From assembly GCA_020635135.1 (NCBI GenBank), contig JACKAJ010000016.1:806001-870000 (forward strand): DNA of 64,000 bases, read 5' to 3'. Below are positions 36,201 through 44,115 of the stretch, piece by piece; within the stretch, counting starts at the first letter, position 1; every line of letters starts with the position of its first letter. The DNA is from Halobacteriovoraceae bacterium (GTDB lineage: Bacteria > Bdellovibrionota > Bacteriovoracia > Bacteriovoracales > Bacteriovoracaceae). The position numbers were made by a program, and so were the translations under genes. The notes beneath the pieces are model-generated. The model ran no database searches and was not told the origin of the DNA. It saw nothing but the letters and a program-made list of their open reading frames with translations.

Positions 36201-36561
36201 CAAAAAGAAATGGAAAAAGATGGCAAAACATCTCAATAAAATGCTTCTCGCTATTCAAGGACTAATCACCATCGAAGGGTTAAAAGAACTTTTGGGAGGT
36301 GATCACAATTTTTACCTCTACGCAGGAATCGGAGGATTTCGAGAAGGTGTGCAAACACCTGGTTTGACTTATGATTCTAGTATAAAATCCAAAACTTTCG
36401 GGACACTCGATGAGTTTTTTGAATTTGCTCCGGATAAATATTCTAACACTCATCGCGACTTTGAACTTTCTCTAATAGAAAAAAGTCTCAATTCCCAAAG
36501 AAAGCTGGGAATCTCGAGAGGTGAGCTCTTTATTAACTGGATTCTCGATAGGGTTTATTAA
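33289..36561 (+). CDS. Large exported protein (1090 aa), unknown function
   Basis: The GTG at 33289, six bases after GAGG, gives MRNLFIFFIFQVLIFETALAQQ, a clean signal peptide with cleavage after ALA. A longer frame from 33235 would be encoded by the end of the MITE-like element and lacks the signal peptide at its N-terminus, so it was rejected. The mature protein of about 1070 residues is soluble, without clear repeats; a Gly/Tyr segment near the C-terminus (FYLYAGIGGFREG, LTYDSS) is the only distinctive patch. It overlaps the protease gene by one base, so both are made together. No known domain recognised. Confidence 0.7.
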   Translation: MRNLFIFFIFQVLIFETALAQQQYRLEGGIPLSFGGEVASDLLDQDGHPLNSPLLIEKKLYEWNGDFDFSLLDPEKNYYWQNEYQLHSDNSDSLLNAEDDKIRVSNLNTVKFIGHDISALGEAIAIVEKNGMLYRIHFRHENYQTLMLKTLLRKLGYTIPATKRISRLRVEFSNLDQKKLFNIYYQNQFGDQAPLWILSQQDEEPSLLIQDIVLTSDESSEIPNLALAPLLDDKETHKKRIFRSLLVPYAITNFKGFINLFGWTAATVESENIFLDHHQAPSFGASVEDLKWITRRIQKFSREDWKDVVSATQLPATIQKVLTEKLISRFNSVADYLSIDLPLETPNYKISHTNELIEGKVLRCDYPGYAFVFCGDDPEPPFSSKDFWPLLKSKAATMSYKSVFAFLNSRKFMRTDFSKNNSENLNHIISKAILDFENTGKETNILKESWDYNFKRFFLSADRKLVAGRYQGSDQLLSQVDSVTISAAIGNYRATTGYNDAFHPKNFYPNNGAGPVTNIKTSPVSLQAGGYLNIVWAHVTPVYSIKDANKLLPIERAFLPILKRERGNLFKDIEIEYQTTEDDSEKIQLLRNKANEKLLELKETLRIGESFIVMKSLSAGVNARVNGQYKKLAELEVGAGSDYQVLDRLHLYRAGEDTIHIYKSFGNLSHVQVASELSSFSVPYTRFHFQGIPDGTAHTDFYSLRIPPNDPLLIEKVIALRHILTSGSLKALKEVLEKEKYRFQYEFNQKLQKIGVFWFNFNRIKSTNRISVSHPPGSQKEKAEEKRFLRNYFSKVKGKNIANYGVEILESLLSKIAKVDINLIEPALNPGFSFSGQAENEIAIYEAELDEQGDPLKQFVHTQYVFNGWSATREKFDRFLSKVEKRYHYNFFPHNELQETQKMKLYHLAVHLYVFDQGIEHFTNLSDQEIEDIYTRYPINQEHFLRQESKIKIQNLSHILAMKKQFIKLKNKKKWKKMAKHLNKMLLAIQGLITIEGLKELLGGDHNFYLYAGIGGFREGVQTPGLTYDSSIKSKTFGTLDEFFEFAPDKYSNTHRDFELSLIEKSLNSQRKLGISRGELFINWILDRVY

Positions 36562-39533
36562 TGATGAAGTATTTCTTGTTCATATTTATTTTATGCAAAG
36601 CTTGGTCACAAGAAGGTAGCGATCCTCTTTCCAACTACCAGTGGGCCTTGAATAACACGGGGGCCATGTTTAAAGTCAAAAAAAACATTGTCGACTTTGA
36701 TTTCAAGCAAGCGAAGCAAAACTTTGATGTGGGATGGATCCCTTTTCAAAAGAAATTTGCAACGAAGCTTCAAAAAGAAGTTGTGATTGCTGTTATCGAT
36801 TCTGGTGTCGACTATCAGCATCCCGATTTAAAAGATCAAATCGCCAAGAATCTCTCTGAATGTAATGAATTGGGTCTCCCTGTTTACGAAGATCCTAAAG
36901 ACAATAACGGCAATGGCTATACAGGAGACTGCTTGGGGTGGAACTTCTATAGCCTCTCTAACAATGAAATTCTCTCTTATGTAGAAAGTTTAAAACTAGA
37001 AGGTGAAGCCAAAAAAGAAGCCATCGAACGCTTGCGGCGCTTGCATCGAAACCCTCACGATAACAACCGAAACGGTCATGGAACCCATATCGCCGGTATC
37101 ATCGCCGCCAGTATCCATAACTCGGTGGGTGTTTCTGGAGTGAGTTCCAAATTTAAAATTCTTCCCATCAAAATATTTGATGATCCCAGTCTCAACTCCT
37201 CTACTATAGAACTGAGACTCTCGGAAGATATTAGCAAAAGAAAAAGTCTTTCCAGCATCATTGCTGAAGGCTTAAATTATGCCATTAAAAATAATGTGGA
37301 CGTCATTAATCTTTCCTTTGGTTGGAACCGTGAGAATCACACCGAAGCTCTCGATACTCTCATCAAAGAAGCTTTAAAAAGAAATATTGCTGTGGTCTCA
37401 GCGGCTGGGAACAAAAATAGTCGCAATACGATTTATCCTTGTATCATTCCAGGTGTTATTTGCGTGGGCTCTGTTAATCCCTTTGGAGAGAAATCAGCCG
37501 ACTCAAATTTTGGAATGCAAGTGGATATTATGGCGCCAGGATACGATATTCTCAGCACTTTTCCGCAAACTGTTCCCAATACCAACTTTTTCCTGGCCGG
37601 CTATAACAAACTCTCAGGGACCAGCCAAGCAACTCCTTTTGTTTCAGCAGCCGTCGCTATTATCAAATCTGCTTTTCCAGGAATTTCGTATAATGAAATG
37701 TATCTCAAGCTTTTAAATTCAACCACTGAGTTTGAAAAAAATGGAAATGGGCAAAGCTTAAGCGGACTCGTTCGCTATGATCAACTTTTTAAAACTGATT
37801 TTAAAAGAACAGTTTTTCCACAATTAAAGGGTATTGATAAAGTCATTATTAATGACGATGGGACCGCGAAACTCTATATTCCTTTTAGAAATTACGGGGC
37901 AAGTGAAAAAGAAATTCAAGTTACTTTACGCTCTTCCAAATTTGCCCTCCAAAAACAAGAGATTTTTAAAATCTCTGCAGGAGCAGTTAACGTCATTCCT
38001 CTCGAGTTTGTTGTTAAAGATTTTACCCTAGATAATCGCCTCGATTTCACTATCTCTCTCTCAGAAGATCAGAAAGAACGCATCTATCACCATCGAGTAA
38101 AACTTTTCCGAAATCCCAATTTCCTAAATCAATTCATGCTTCCCATGAATTTTAGCATTGAAAAAGAAGACACCCTCCACCCACTTCTATCCTTAAAAAT
38201 GGGAACAACTCAGGGATTTGTTATTGAAAAGAAAGAACAAAAGGGAAGTACTCTACAGCTCGTCGATATTCTAAAGAGTAAAGTCATTATCAAGGCTAGA
38301 AAATTTATAGCTAATCTCCACTCAATTCAGCAAATCATTGCTACTGATCTCAATTATGATGGGAAAAATGATATTCTGCTACTTGCAAAAATTCGCACTG
38401 CTGATTCTCAAATGCGTTGGAAATATTTTTATCTCAATGATCAACTTGAAAATCTCTTTACTGGGCAATCAGAATTTTGGTTTGCTCCCTCTGAGTCCAG
38501 TTTTCAAACAGCTTACAACCAATCGAGTAGCCAATTAAAAATAAGCTACCCCTTTGATCACGTTGAAAATCTCGATTTTCTTCCCATCACTCGTCGTGAT
38601 CAAAAAATCATGGCCGTTCCAGTTTATAAAGTGATCAATAGCTTTGTCCCTTTCTATCAACAAGAAAAAAGTTCGTTTGATTTTTATGAAACCCTGCCTG
38701 AAGATCACCTCTACTATACAAAGCCTATAAAAAATGGCGATGAAGATTTTCTCGTTCCTTACTCTCTGACCGATAAAAAATTTCGAGAAAGTATTGATAA
38801 GACATATGGAGAACGCGAAGGGCTTAGAATATTTGGCCCTTTGAGAGAAAATTGTCTCGACAATGAATGTAGCGAATTTTTAATTCAATCAGGTTCTAGT
38901 TTTTACAAAAAACTTTATCGTATGCTAATTGGACTCAATGGTGAATACCACATAAAGAGTATGAAGAGTCACACCGGTACACTTCCAAGTTTTCAGTCTG
39001 AAATTTTAAAGTTTAAGGCGACTTCACTCGTGCTCGACAACCAAGTTCTTTTCAGAAACTTCGATAACCTAGTCTATTTCAATCCTTACCAAGAACAACA
39101 CCTTAATACCGAGCTCCTTCAATCTCAGTATCTCCATAGTTTTCTATATCAGGGCCAATACCAAAGCTTTTTTATCGGCAAAGGTTTGCTTTTTTTAAAT
39201 AATGAAAGGACAACCGCCATTGAAGAGTACGATTTTATCCCCCCAGAGGCTTATACAAGCATCTGGCGACCACTTGCGATTAATCATCAGGGAAATTTGC
39301 AACCGGCCCTTATAAATATCAAGGCTCCTGAAATCACAGGATCTGGATTTGAGACTTACCTTGACAACAACGGTCAACTTGAAAGCCCAATTGCCCTCTC
39401 TTTTATGCCCAAGCGTGAGTGCTCCGATCCACTTGATCTTTCCTACTCAGTATTCGATCAAAAATTTCATTTGAATTTTATTTGTAGAATCAATTCTCAA
39501 TTTCAATTTCTCAGTCTTCCACTGACCTACTGA
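36561..39533 (+). CDS. Secreted subtilisin-like (S8) serine protease with long C-terminal extension
   Basis: After a signal peptide (MMKYFLFIFILCKAWSQ) the S8 catalytic domain covers residues about 70-385: Asp80 in VIAVIDSGVDYQHPDL, His173 in NGHGTHIAGI, the oxyanion Asn in AAGN (about 284) and Ser355 in LSGTSQATPF. The domain carries two long insertions. The following ~600 residues show no second enzymatic motif; a patch with DLNYDGKNDILLL resembles an FG-GAP/integrin-like calcium-binding repeat. Start overlaps the stop of the 1090-aa gene. The pair probably acts outside the cell or in the periplasm; a role in prey degradation is speculation. Confidence 0.9.
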   Translation: MMKYFLFIFILCKAWSQEGSDPLSNYQWALNNTGAMFKVKKNIVDFDFKQAKQNFDVGWIPFQKKFATKLQKEVVIAVIDSGVDYQHPDLKDQIAKNLSECNELGLPVYEDPKDNNGNGYTGDCLGWNFYSLSNNEILSYVESLKLEGEAKKEAIERLRRLHRNPHDNNRNGHGTHIAGIIAASIHNSVGVSGVSSKFKILPIKIFDDPSLNSSTIELRLSEDISKRKSLSSIIAEGLNYAIKNNVDVINLSFGWNRENHTEALDTLIKEALKRNIAVVSAAGNKNSRNTIYPCIIPGVICVGSVNPFGEKSADSNFGMQVDIMAPGYDILSTFPQTVPNTNFFLAGYNKLSGTSQATPFVSAAVAIIKSAFPGISYNEMYLKLLNSTTEFEKNGNGQSLSGLVRYDQLFKTDFKRTVFPQLKGIDKVIINDDGTAKLYIPFRNYGASEKEIQVTLRSSKFALQKQEIFKISAGAVNVIPLEFVVKDFTLDNRLDFTISLSEDQKERIYHHRVKLFRNPNFLNQFMLPMNFSIEKEDTLHPLLSLKMGTTQGFVIEKKEQKGSTLQLVDILKSKVIIKARKFIANLHSIQQIIATDLNYDGKNDILLLAKIRTADSQMRWKYFYLNDQLENLFTGQSEFWFAPSESSFQTAYNQSSSQLKISYPFDHVENLDFLPITRRDQKIMAVPVYKVINSFVPFYQQEKSSFDFYETLPEDHLYYTKPIKNGDEDFLVPYSLTDKKFRESIDKTYGEREGLRIFGPLRENCLDNECSEFLIQSGSSFYKKLYRMLIGLNGEYHIKSMKSHTGTLPSFQSEILKFKATSLVLDNQVLFRNFDNLVYFNPYQEQHLNTELLQSQYLHSFLYQGQYQSFFIGKGLLFLNNERTTAIEEYDFIPPEAYTSIWRPLAINHQGNLQPALINIKAPEITGSGFETYLDNNGQLESPIALSFMPKRECSDPLDLSYSVFDQKFHLNFICRINSQFQFLSLPLTY

Positions 39534-39608
39534 CACCAGCCAGAAATAACATCTTCTCACATTTAGGGCCAGAGAGAACCAGAATGTAAGATTTCCTCCT
39601 GAAATCTC

Positions 39609-39624
39609 TGGCACGATTCTTGTT
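39609..39624 (+). promoter_or_regulatory. Candidate sigma-54 (-24/-12) promoter
   Basis: TGGCACG-ATTC-TTGTT has a perfect -24 element and TTG at the right distance for the -12 element. It lies 122 bases before the ATG of the tetrapeptide-repeat lipoprotein. An 8-bp inverted repeat (39568-39575 with 39605-39612) overlaps it. Confidence 0.4.
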
Positions 39625-39745
39625 TATTAACTCTGCGAAATAACGATTCAAGGACTGAATTGCACCAAAATTAAAATCAATTTTCAATTGGGCCTGTCCC
39701 ATATGTGTGTTGTTAAAAAAATTTTTTGCAAAGGAGAGATTTGTC

Positions 39746-40906
39746 ATGAAAAGTAAACTGGTTCCAATCGTCGCGCTGACAGCAAGCTTTGTGTTATCGG
39801 GCTGCAAGTACACGCAATCTGAGTATGATCTTGCTGTGAATGAATCCTATGACGATGGATACGATGATGGGTATGGAGATGGATACGATGACGGTTACGA
39901 CGATGGGTATGGAGACGGTGATACCGACGGTTACTCTCGGGGAGTTATCGAAGCTGGTAACCTCGACTATGGCGATGGCTATAGTGATGGCCAAGTCGTA
40001 GGTTATAATAATGGTTACAGCGAAGGAAAAAATGTCGGTTATAACAATGGTTATGGCGACGGTAAAAACGTAGGCTACAATAATGGATTCGATGACGGTT
40101 ACGATGTCGGTTTTGGAGACGGGGCTGACCATGGTTACGATATTGGCTTTGACGATGGGTACGAAGTGGGGTTCGACGACGGCGACGAAGTTGGTTATGA
40201 CATAGGATATGACGACGGCTATGACGATGGATACGATGATGGTGGGCTTTATGCTTACAACGATGGTTATGATGATGGATCCGCTGATGGTTACGATTTA
40301 GGTTATGGAGATGGAAGTAACGACGGCTTTGAACTAGGATTTGATTCCGGTTGGGATCAAGGCTATGACGTTGGATATGAAGATGGCTATGACGATGGAT
40401 GGTGGGATGGAGGTTTGAGTACCGATGCTTCGAAAGCTTCTAAGCTTGCAGCCAACCTCGTTCAAGATCTTATCAATTTCAATGAACTCAAATCACCTAA
40501 ACAAGTTCTTCAAGAAGCAAAATCCCAAAAGATTTTACTCTCATCATCAGCTGGCCAAACTTCAGATACTTTGAAACGCCAAGCAGTTCTTGAAAACTAT
40601 ATTCTTGGTGCCATGAAAAAACAGCTGGTTGAAAACTATGCTCTTAGTGAAAATCGCTCAATGGAGGTTTCTAAACTTGCTTACTTGATGATTCAAGGAA
40701 GTAACACGGGAGAGCTTGGTATGGACTCACTCAACCAACTTTCAAAACAAGTGATTGGCTCAAACTTAAACGAAATGAGTGAAGCCTATAAACTCTCAAT
40801 GTTCGGTGATTCTCAAAAGCTTAATAGCATCGTTGGGAAAGCTGCAGAACTCAATGACATCACTCCTGAACACACGATGAAAATTATGAGTAAGCTTTTC
40901 CTCTAG
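39746..40906 (+). CDS. Lipoprotein with ~45 tandem GYxx/DG tetrapeptide repeats
   Basis: The lipobox signal MKSKLVPIVALTASFVLSGC precedes a remarkable low-complexity region (about residues 35-222) in which a glycine recurs every fourth residue, usually as GY or GF followed by two residues rich in Asp and Asn (for instance GYDDGYDDGYGDGYDD). This gives a highly acidic, aromatic, possibly calcium-binding fibre-like section. The last 165 residues form a helical domain (KASKLAANLVQDLI onward). AAGGAGAG lies ten bases before the ATG. A terminator at 40936 follows. Codon usage in the repeats varies at third positions, arguing against very recent DNA-level expansion. Function unknown. Confidence 0.75.
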   Translation: MKSKLVPIVALTASFVLSGCKYTQSEYDLAVNESYDDGYDDGYGDGYDDGYDDGYGDGDTDGYSRGVIEAGNLDYGDGYSDGQVVGYNNGYSEGKNVGYNNGYGDGKNVGYNNGFDDGYDVGFGDGADHGYDIGFDDGYEVGFDDGDEVGYDIGYDDGYDDGYDDGGLYAYNDGYDDGSADGYDLGYGDGSNDGFELGFDSGWDQGYDVGYEDGYDDGWWDGGLSTDASKASKLAANLVQDLINFNELKSPKQVLQEAKSQKILLSSSAGQTSDTLKRQAVLENYILGAMKKQLVENYALSENRSMEVSKLAYLMIQGSNTGELGMDSLNQLSKQVIGSNLNEMSEAYKLSMFGDSQKLNSIVGKAAELNDITPEHTMKIMSKLFL

Positions 40907-40935
40907 TTTTTCTCTTATCCCAGAGGATTACCGGT

Positions 40936-40965
40936 AGAAGGGGGCAAGACATCTTGCCCCCTTCT
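40936..40965 (+). terminator. Strong hairpin terminator after the repeat lipoprotein
   Basis: A 13-bp perfect stem (AGAAGGGGGCAAG with CTTGCCCCCTTCT) around loop ACAT, followed by a short T-containing tail TGTTAT. It ends 17 bases before the next start codon and isolates the two genes. Confidence 0.7.
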
Positions 40966-40982
40966 TGTTATACTGATCACTC

Positions 40983-41486
40983 ATGAAAGACGTTTACAAT
41001 GGAAAATTTATTCAAGTCAAAGAACAAACCATTGATGGAACTGTTTGGGAGCGCGTCTACTTGCGTGGCGGAATTGTCGTCTACCCTATCACTGACCAAG
41101 GCAAGGTGCTCTTTGTTCAAGAATTCCGTCCCCATGAAACACCACAGGTAAGAATTAAACCCGTAACTGGAATTTATGAGGATGAATATAGTTTAGAAGA
41201 AAATGCCAATCGTGAAATGCAAGAAGAGATTGGCTATAAAGCCGGAACAATCGAGCTTATTTTAGAAATCAACTCATCTGGAACAATTAATAATTTTCAA
41301 AAATTTGTAGTGGCCAAAGACTTGGTCGCATCAAAAATTCCTAATCCCGACGGCGAACACACTATCCAAAAAATTATTGAATACGATATCGAGGAAATTT
41401 ATCAAAAACTTTTGAGTGGTGAAATTCCGGTTCGTAATTCCACCATTGGCATTTTTAAACTCTACAGTATGCTGCAAGATTCTTGA
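40983..41486 (+). CDS. Nudix hydrolase (ADP-ribose pyrophosphatase-like)
   Basis: The 167-residue protein has a Nudix box at about residues 59-81 (ending REMQEEIGY), preceded by the beta sheet section VLFVQEFRPHE typical of ADP-sugar pyrophosphatases. The catalytic REUxEExGU half is intact. The earlier glutamate of the full consensus (Gx5Ex7REUxEExGU) is Tyr here, an unusual but tolerated change. Such enzymes hydrolyse ADP-ribose and similar nucleoside diphosphates. It overlaps the convergent gene at 41462 by 25 bases. Confidence 0.8.
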   Translation: MKDVYNGKFIQVKEQTIDGTVWERVYLRGGIVVYPITDQGKVLFVQEFRPHETPQVRIKPVTGIYEDEYSLEENANREMQEEIGYKAGTIELILEINSSGTINNFQKFVVAKDLVASKIPNPDGEHTIQKIIEYDIEEIYQKLLSGEIPVRNSTIGIFKLYSMLQDS

Positions 41487-43126
41487 TTTTTCGTATAGTC
41501 ATAATCTCTTTTGACGAGATCATCGGCAAAGTGAGGGAAAGTTTCTTCAGTGATTTCACAAACACTCATGGGTACTGGTTTGTCACTAGCCTTTAATTCC
41601 ATTTCCGATTCATACAAGGTTGTTTTCAGCATTTCGATAAAATAGCGGGTCATGGAATCTACACTATAGTCAGGAATTTCAATTCTGTGTTCATTAAGAA
41701 AGAGACTGAGTAAGAATTCCCGAGCCTGGGTAAAACTCGCTCCAAAGGCGTTCATCAAATTATAATAATAATGAGCATAGATAGAGCCTACAGTATAAGG
41801 ACTAGAAAAAACGGGATCGCAAGGTCCAGAAATTCTATCATAATAATACTTTTCGCTTTTTGTTAGAAAATTTTCCCAATCACTATTTCTTAAAATTTTC
41901 TTTGGATTCCCGTCTGCTTTAAAATAATCCACATCTACTTCTCTGGAATCGTCTAAACAATAAGCTGTATCTAATTGCTTCATGTCTTTATTTTCAAAAG
42001 TATAAAAGCTAAAGAGATCTGCAAATGTTTCCTGGATAAAACGATACATTCTCATCTCTCTTACTGATTCGCCAATATCACTACCCTCATCGTCTTCAAC
42101 ATAATTTTTTCTTAAATAACTAGAGATTCCTGAAGACTTCTCAAGTTTGTAGCGTCGAAATTCTCTTGGGTTCACAAAGAAGTTTCCATTTTGGTGATGG
42201 ACGATTTTAGATGATTGCTTTCTTGTCTTTTCTGATAGTTTAAAGAGTTTAATGCCTAAGCTTCCAGAATTTTGGGCACCAACATCGAGAACATAGTGAC
42301 CAAATTCATGAGCAATGACAAAAGGGTATTTCCAAAGAGGGCGCCCACCAAACATTTTATCGCTAATGGATGAACCGTATTCAAGATCAAATATCTCTGC
42401 AAGATCTTGATTTCGATATTCTTCACTTTGCGGGAGGACTTCGATGATATTAAAAGTATCGGGATCGTGAACTATTTGAGAATCCCCTCCTGTTTGAAAT
42501 GAAAATGCATTGTCCGTTGAATAGCGAAAATTATTCTTGATTGTATTCCCATCTCTTTCTTTTGATCTGTAATCTTTATGCTTTGGTTGGATCCAAATCT
42601 CTAGAGGATAAGTTTTAAAGACTCCCGGCTTAATATAATAACTAGCGAAACTAAAAGCCTTACTCACCACAGGAAGCAAACTGACTCCAATATCTTCAAT
42701 GGTTTCTTCGTCGTAGTTTTCTTGACGACAAAAACGAAGCGGTTTTCCTCTCTTTGTCAGTGTAAAATCACCATTGAGATCCTCAACAACTTCGGGGTGA
42801 TAATATACTCCAATAACAGGGTTACTAATTCCTACCGTTCCATTGTCTGAGGTTTCGTAGTCGTTAAGATTCACGGCCTCAACACTCATGCCGTTATTAG
42901 TTTCAGCATTAATAAAATAAGTGGTTTCCCGATTTCCTGTGGTCAATTTTTGAGATTCACTTTCACTAGACTGAAAAGACTCACAATCTTTTCCTTCATA
43001 AACGGACGAGTAATAGATAGGAGTGTTTCCACCTTCAACGTCCACAATGTTTAAGCTACTGCCCTTTTTCTTTTGGCCACAAGACGCCAAAATACCGATC
43101 AAAAGAACTGCATTCAACAACTTCAT
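41462..43126 (-). CDS. Lipoprotein zinc metalloprotease (HExxH, gluzincin-like)
   Basis: A lipobox signal (MKLLNAVLLIGILASCG) precedes a 540-residue mature part. VIAHEFGHYVLDVG near residue 275 is a zinc-protease HExxH motif, and QETFADLFSFY near residue 365 could supply the third ligand (ExxxD/ExxAD), as in gluzincins. The intervening region is charged. This makes it a probable cell-envelope peptidase. No family name is assigned; it does not match a pattern I can name. The C-terminal 9 codons overlap the Nudix gene on the other strand. Confidence 0.65.
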   Translation of the reverse strand: MKLLNAVLLIGILASCGQKKKGSSLNIVDVEGGNTPIYYSSVYEGKDCESFQSSESESQKLTTGNRETTYFINAETNNGMSVEAVNLNDYETSDNGTVGISNPVIGVYYHPEVVEDLNGDFTLTKRGKPLRFCRQENYDEETIEDIGVSLLPVVSKAFSFASYYIKPGVFKTYPLEIWIQPKHKDYRSKERDGNTIKNNFRYSTDNAFSFQTGGDSQIVHDPDTFNIIEVLPQSEEYRNQDLAEIFDLEYGSSISDKMFGGRPLWKYPFVIAHEFGHYVLDVGAQNSGSLGIKLFKLSEKTRKQSSKIVHHQNGNFFVNPREFRRYKLEKSSGISSYLRKNYVEDDEGSDIGESVREMRMYRFIQETFADLFSFYTFENKDMKQLDTAYCLDDSREVDVDYFKADGNPKKILRNSDWENFLTKSEKYYYDRISGPCDPVFSSPYTVGSIYAHYYYNLMNAFGASFTQAREFLLSLFLNEHRIEIPDYSVDSMTRYFIEMLKTTLYESEMELKASDKPVPMSVCEITEETFPHFADDLVKRDYDYTKNQESCSIL

Positions 43127-43223
43127 AAAGACCCTGACTCCCCGAAACGAAATGATAATTATACCCGTTGAAATAACAGTTTAGCTTAAGAATGGAAAGC
43201 CCTGGGGAAATTTGAAAAATCTA

Positions 43224-44060
43224 TCATGCCCCTGTATTTTTTTCAAAGGCGCTGTCGAGCTTCATGGCAAAATGAGGCGAGGAGAATTTCATCAGAAGGT
43301 TCTTGCTGACAACCTTGTCAAAATGCTTGGAAGAATGGCTGAAAAAGTAGCTAGAAACCATATTATCTTTAAGGAAAATAGTATGCCCTTTTCCTGAAAA
43401 CTTTCTCATGATGAAGTCACTATCCAGCATCAGGATATCTCTAAGCATAAAGTTGCTTCCCATATATATGATGATGCAATAATCACTGAGATCCACCAGT
43501 GATTTCTTGAGTTTAACACCCTTGGGAGAGCTGCGATCGTTCCAATGGACCATCACCTCCACGCGCTTGTCTTCTTCGTTGTAAAAATCAAAGCCCCGCT
43601 GAGAACTGGATTTGACTTGCTTGAGCCCAAAGATACATTTGGCATACCACTCTCCCAATTGAACGGGAAAGTTCTTACCATTATTAATCACGTTGTGCTC
43701 TCGTAAAACACCGTAAAGTTTGACGACATTCTGGATGGAATCCAGAATAGTGAGCTCATCTGGAAAATTCAAAATCCCAATGGATTTTTTAGTCTTATTA
43801 ATAAGCTTCTTATTGAACTGTGATTTATACCAATCACTAAAGTTTTCATCTTCTAAAAAATCTGCGGAACTGTAGATAAACCCTGCCGACTGTAGGTCTT
43901 TAACCGACTTGATACGAGGTTCTTTTTTTGAAATGTACGATAATGGGACGTATTCCGAAGAATTCTTCCCCATGACAAAGACGCTGTCTTCGTCATAATT
44001 AGAGCTCCCGTGAGTTTCACTTGAAAACTCATGAGCGAGCCCAAACACAATGTCTTTCAC
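43224..44060 (-). CDS. Hypothetical protein with PD-(D/E)XK-like nuclease pattern
   Basis: A 278-residue soluble protein starting at a GTG. The middle section has GEWYAKCIFGLKQ, then QRGFDFYNEE, then RVEVMVHWND. This order (GE.., GFD, hydrophobic-E-V-x) resembles restriction-endonuclease-fold domains such as DUF6998, but the usual catalytic Lys of the ExK motif is Met. It could be a catalytically altered member or a chance match. Isolated gene, no mobile or defence genes next to it. Function unknown. Confidence 0.6.
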   Translation of the reverse strand: MKDIVFGLAHEFSSETHGSSNYDEDSVFVMGKNSSEYVPLSYISKKEPRIKSVKDLQSAGFIYSSADFLEDENFSDWYKSQFNKKLINKTKKSIGILNFPDELTILDSIQNVVKLYGVLREHNVINNGKNFPVQLGEWYAKCIFGLKQVKSSSQRGFDFYNEEDKRVEVMVHWNDRSSPKGVKLKKSLVDLSDYCIIIYMGSNFMLRDILMLDSDFIMRKFSGKGHTIFLKDNMVSSYFFSHSSKHFDKVVSKNLLMKFSSPHFAMKLDSAFEKNTGA

Positions 44061-44115
44061 GTTAACCTACCAATTGTTTAATCGTATTACGCCCTCGAGT
44101 ATAGCACGGCCAGCC

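Noticed and set aside
39794..40132. 112-codon minus-strand frame rich in Ile/Val/Thr
   Set aside because: It is the antisense of the GYxx repeat region; the regular DNA keeps the opposite frame open.
39849..40410. Short tandem DNA repeats considered as CRISPR or minisatellite
   Set aside because: The periodicity is at protein level with varying codons, with no conserved repeat-spacer structure.
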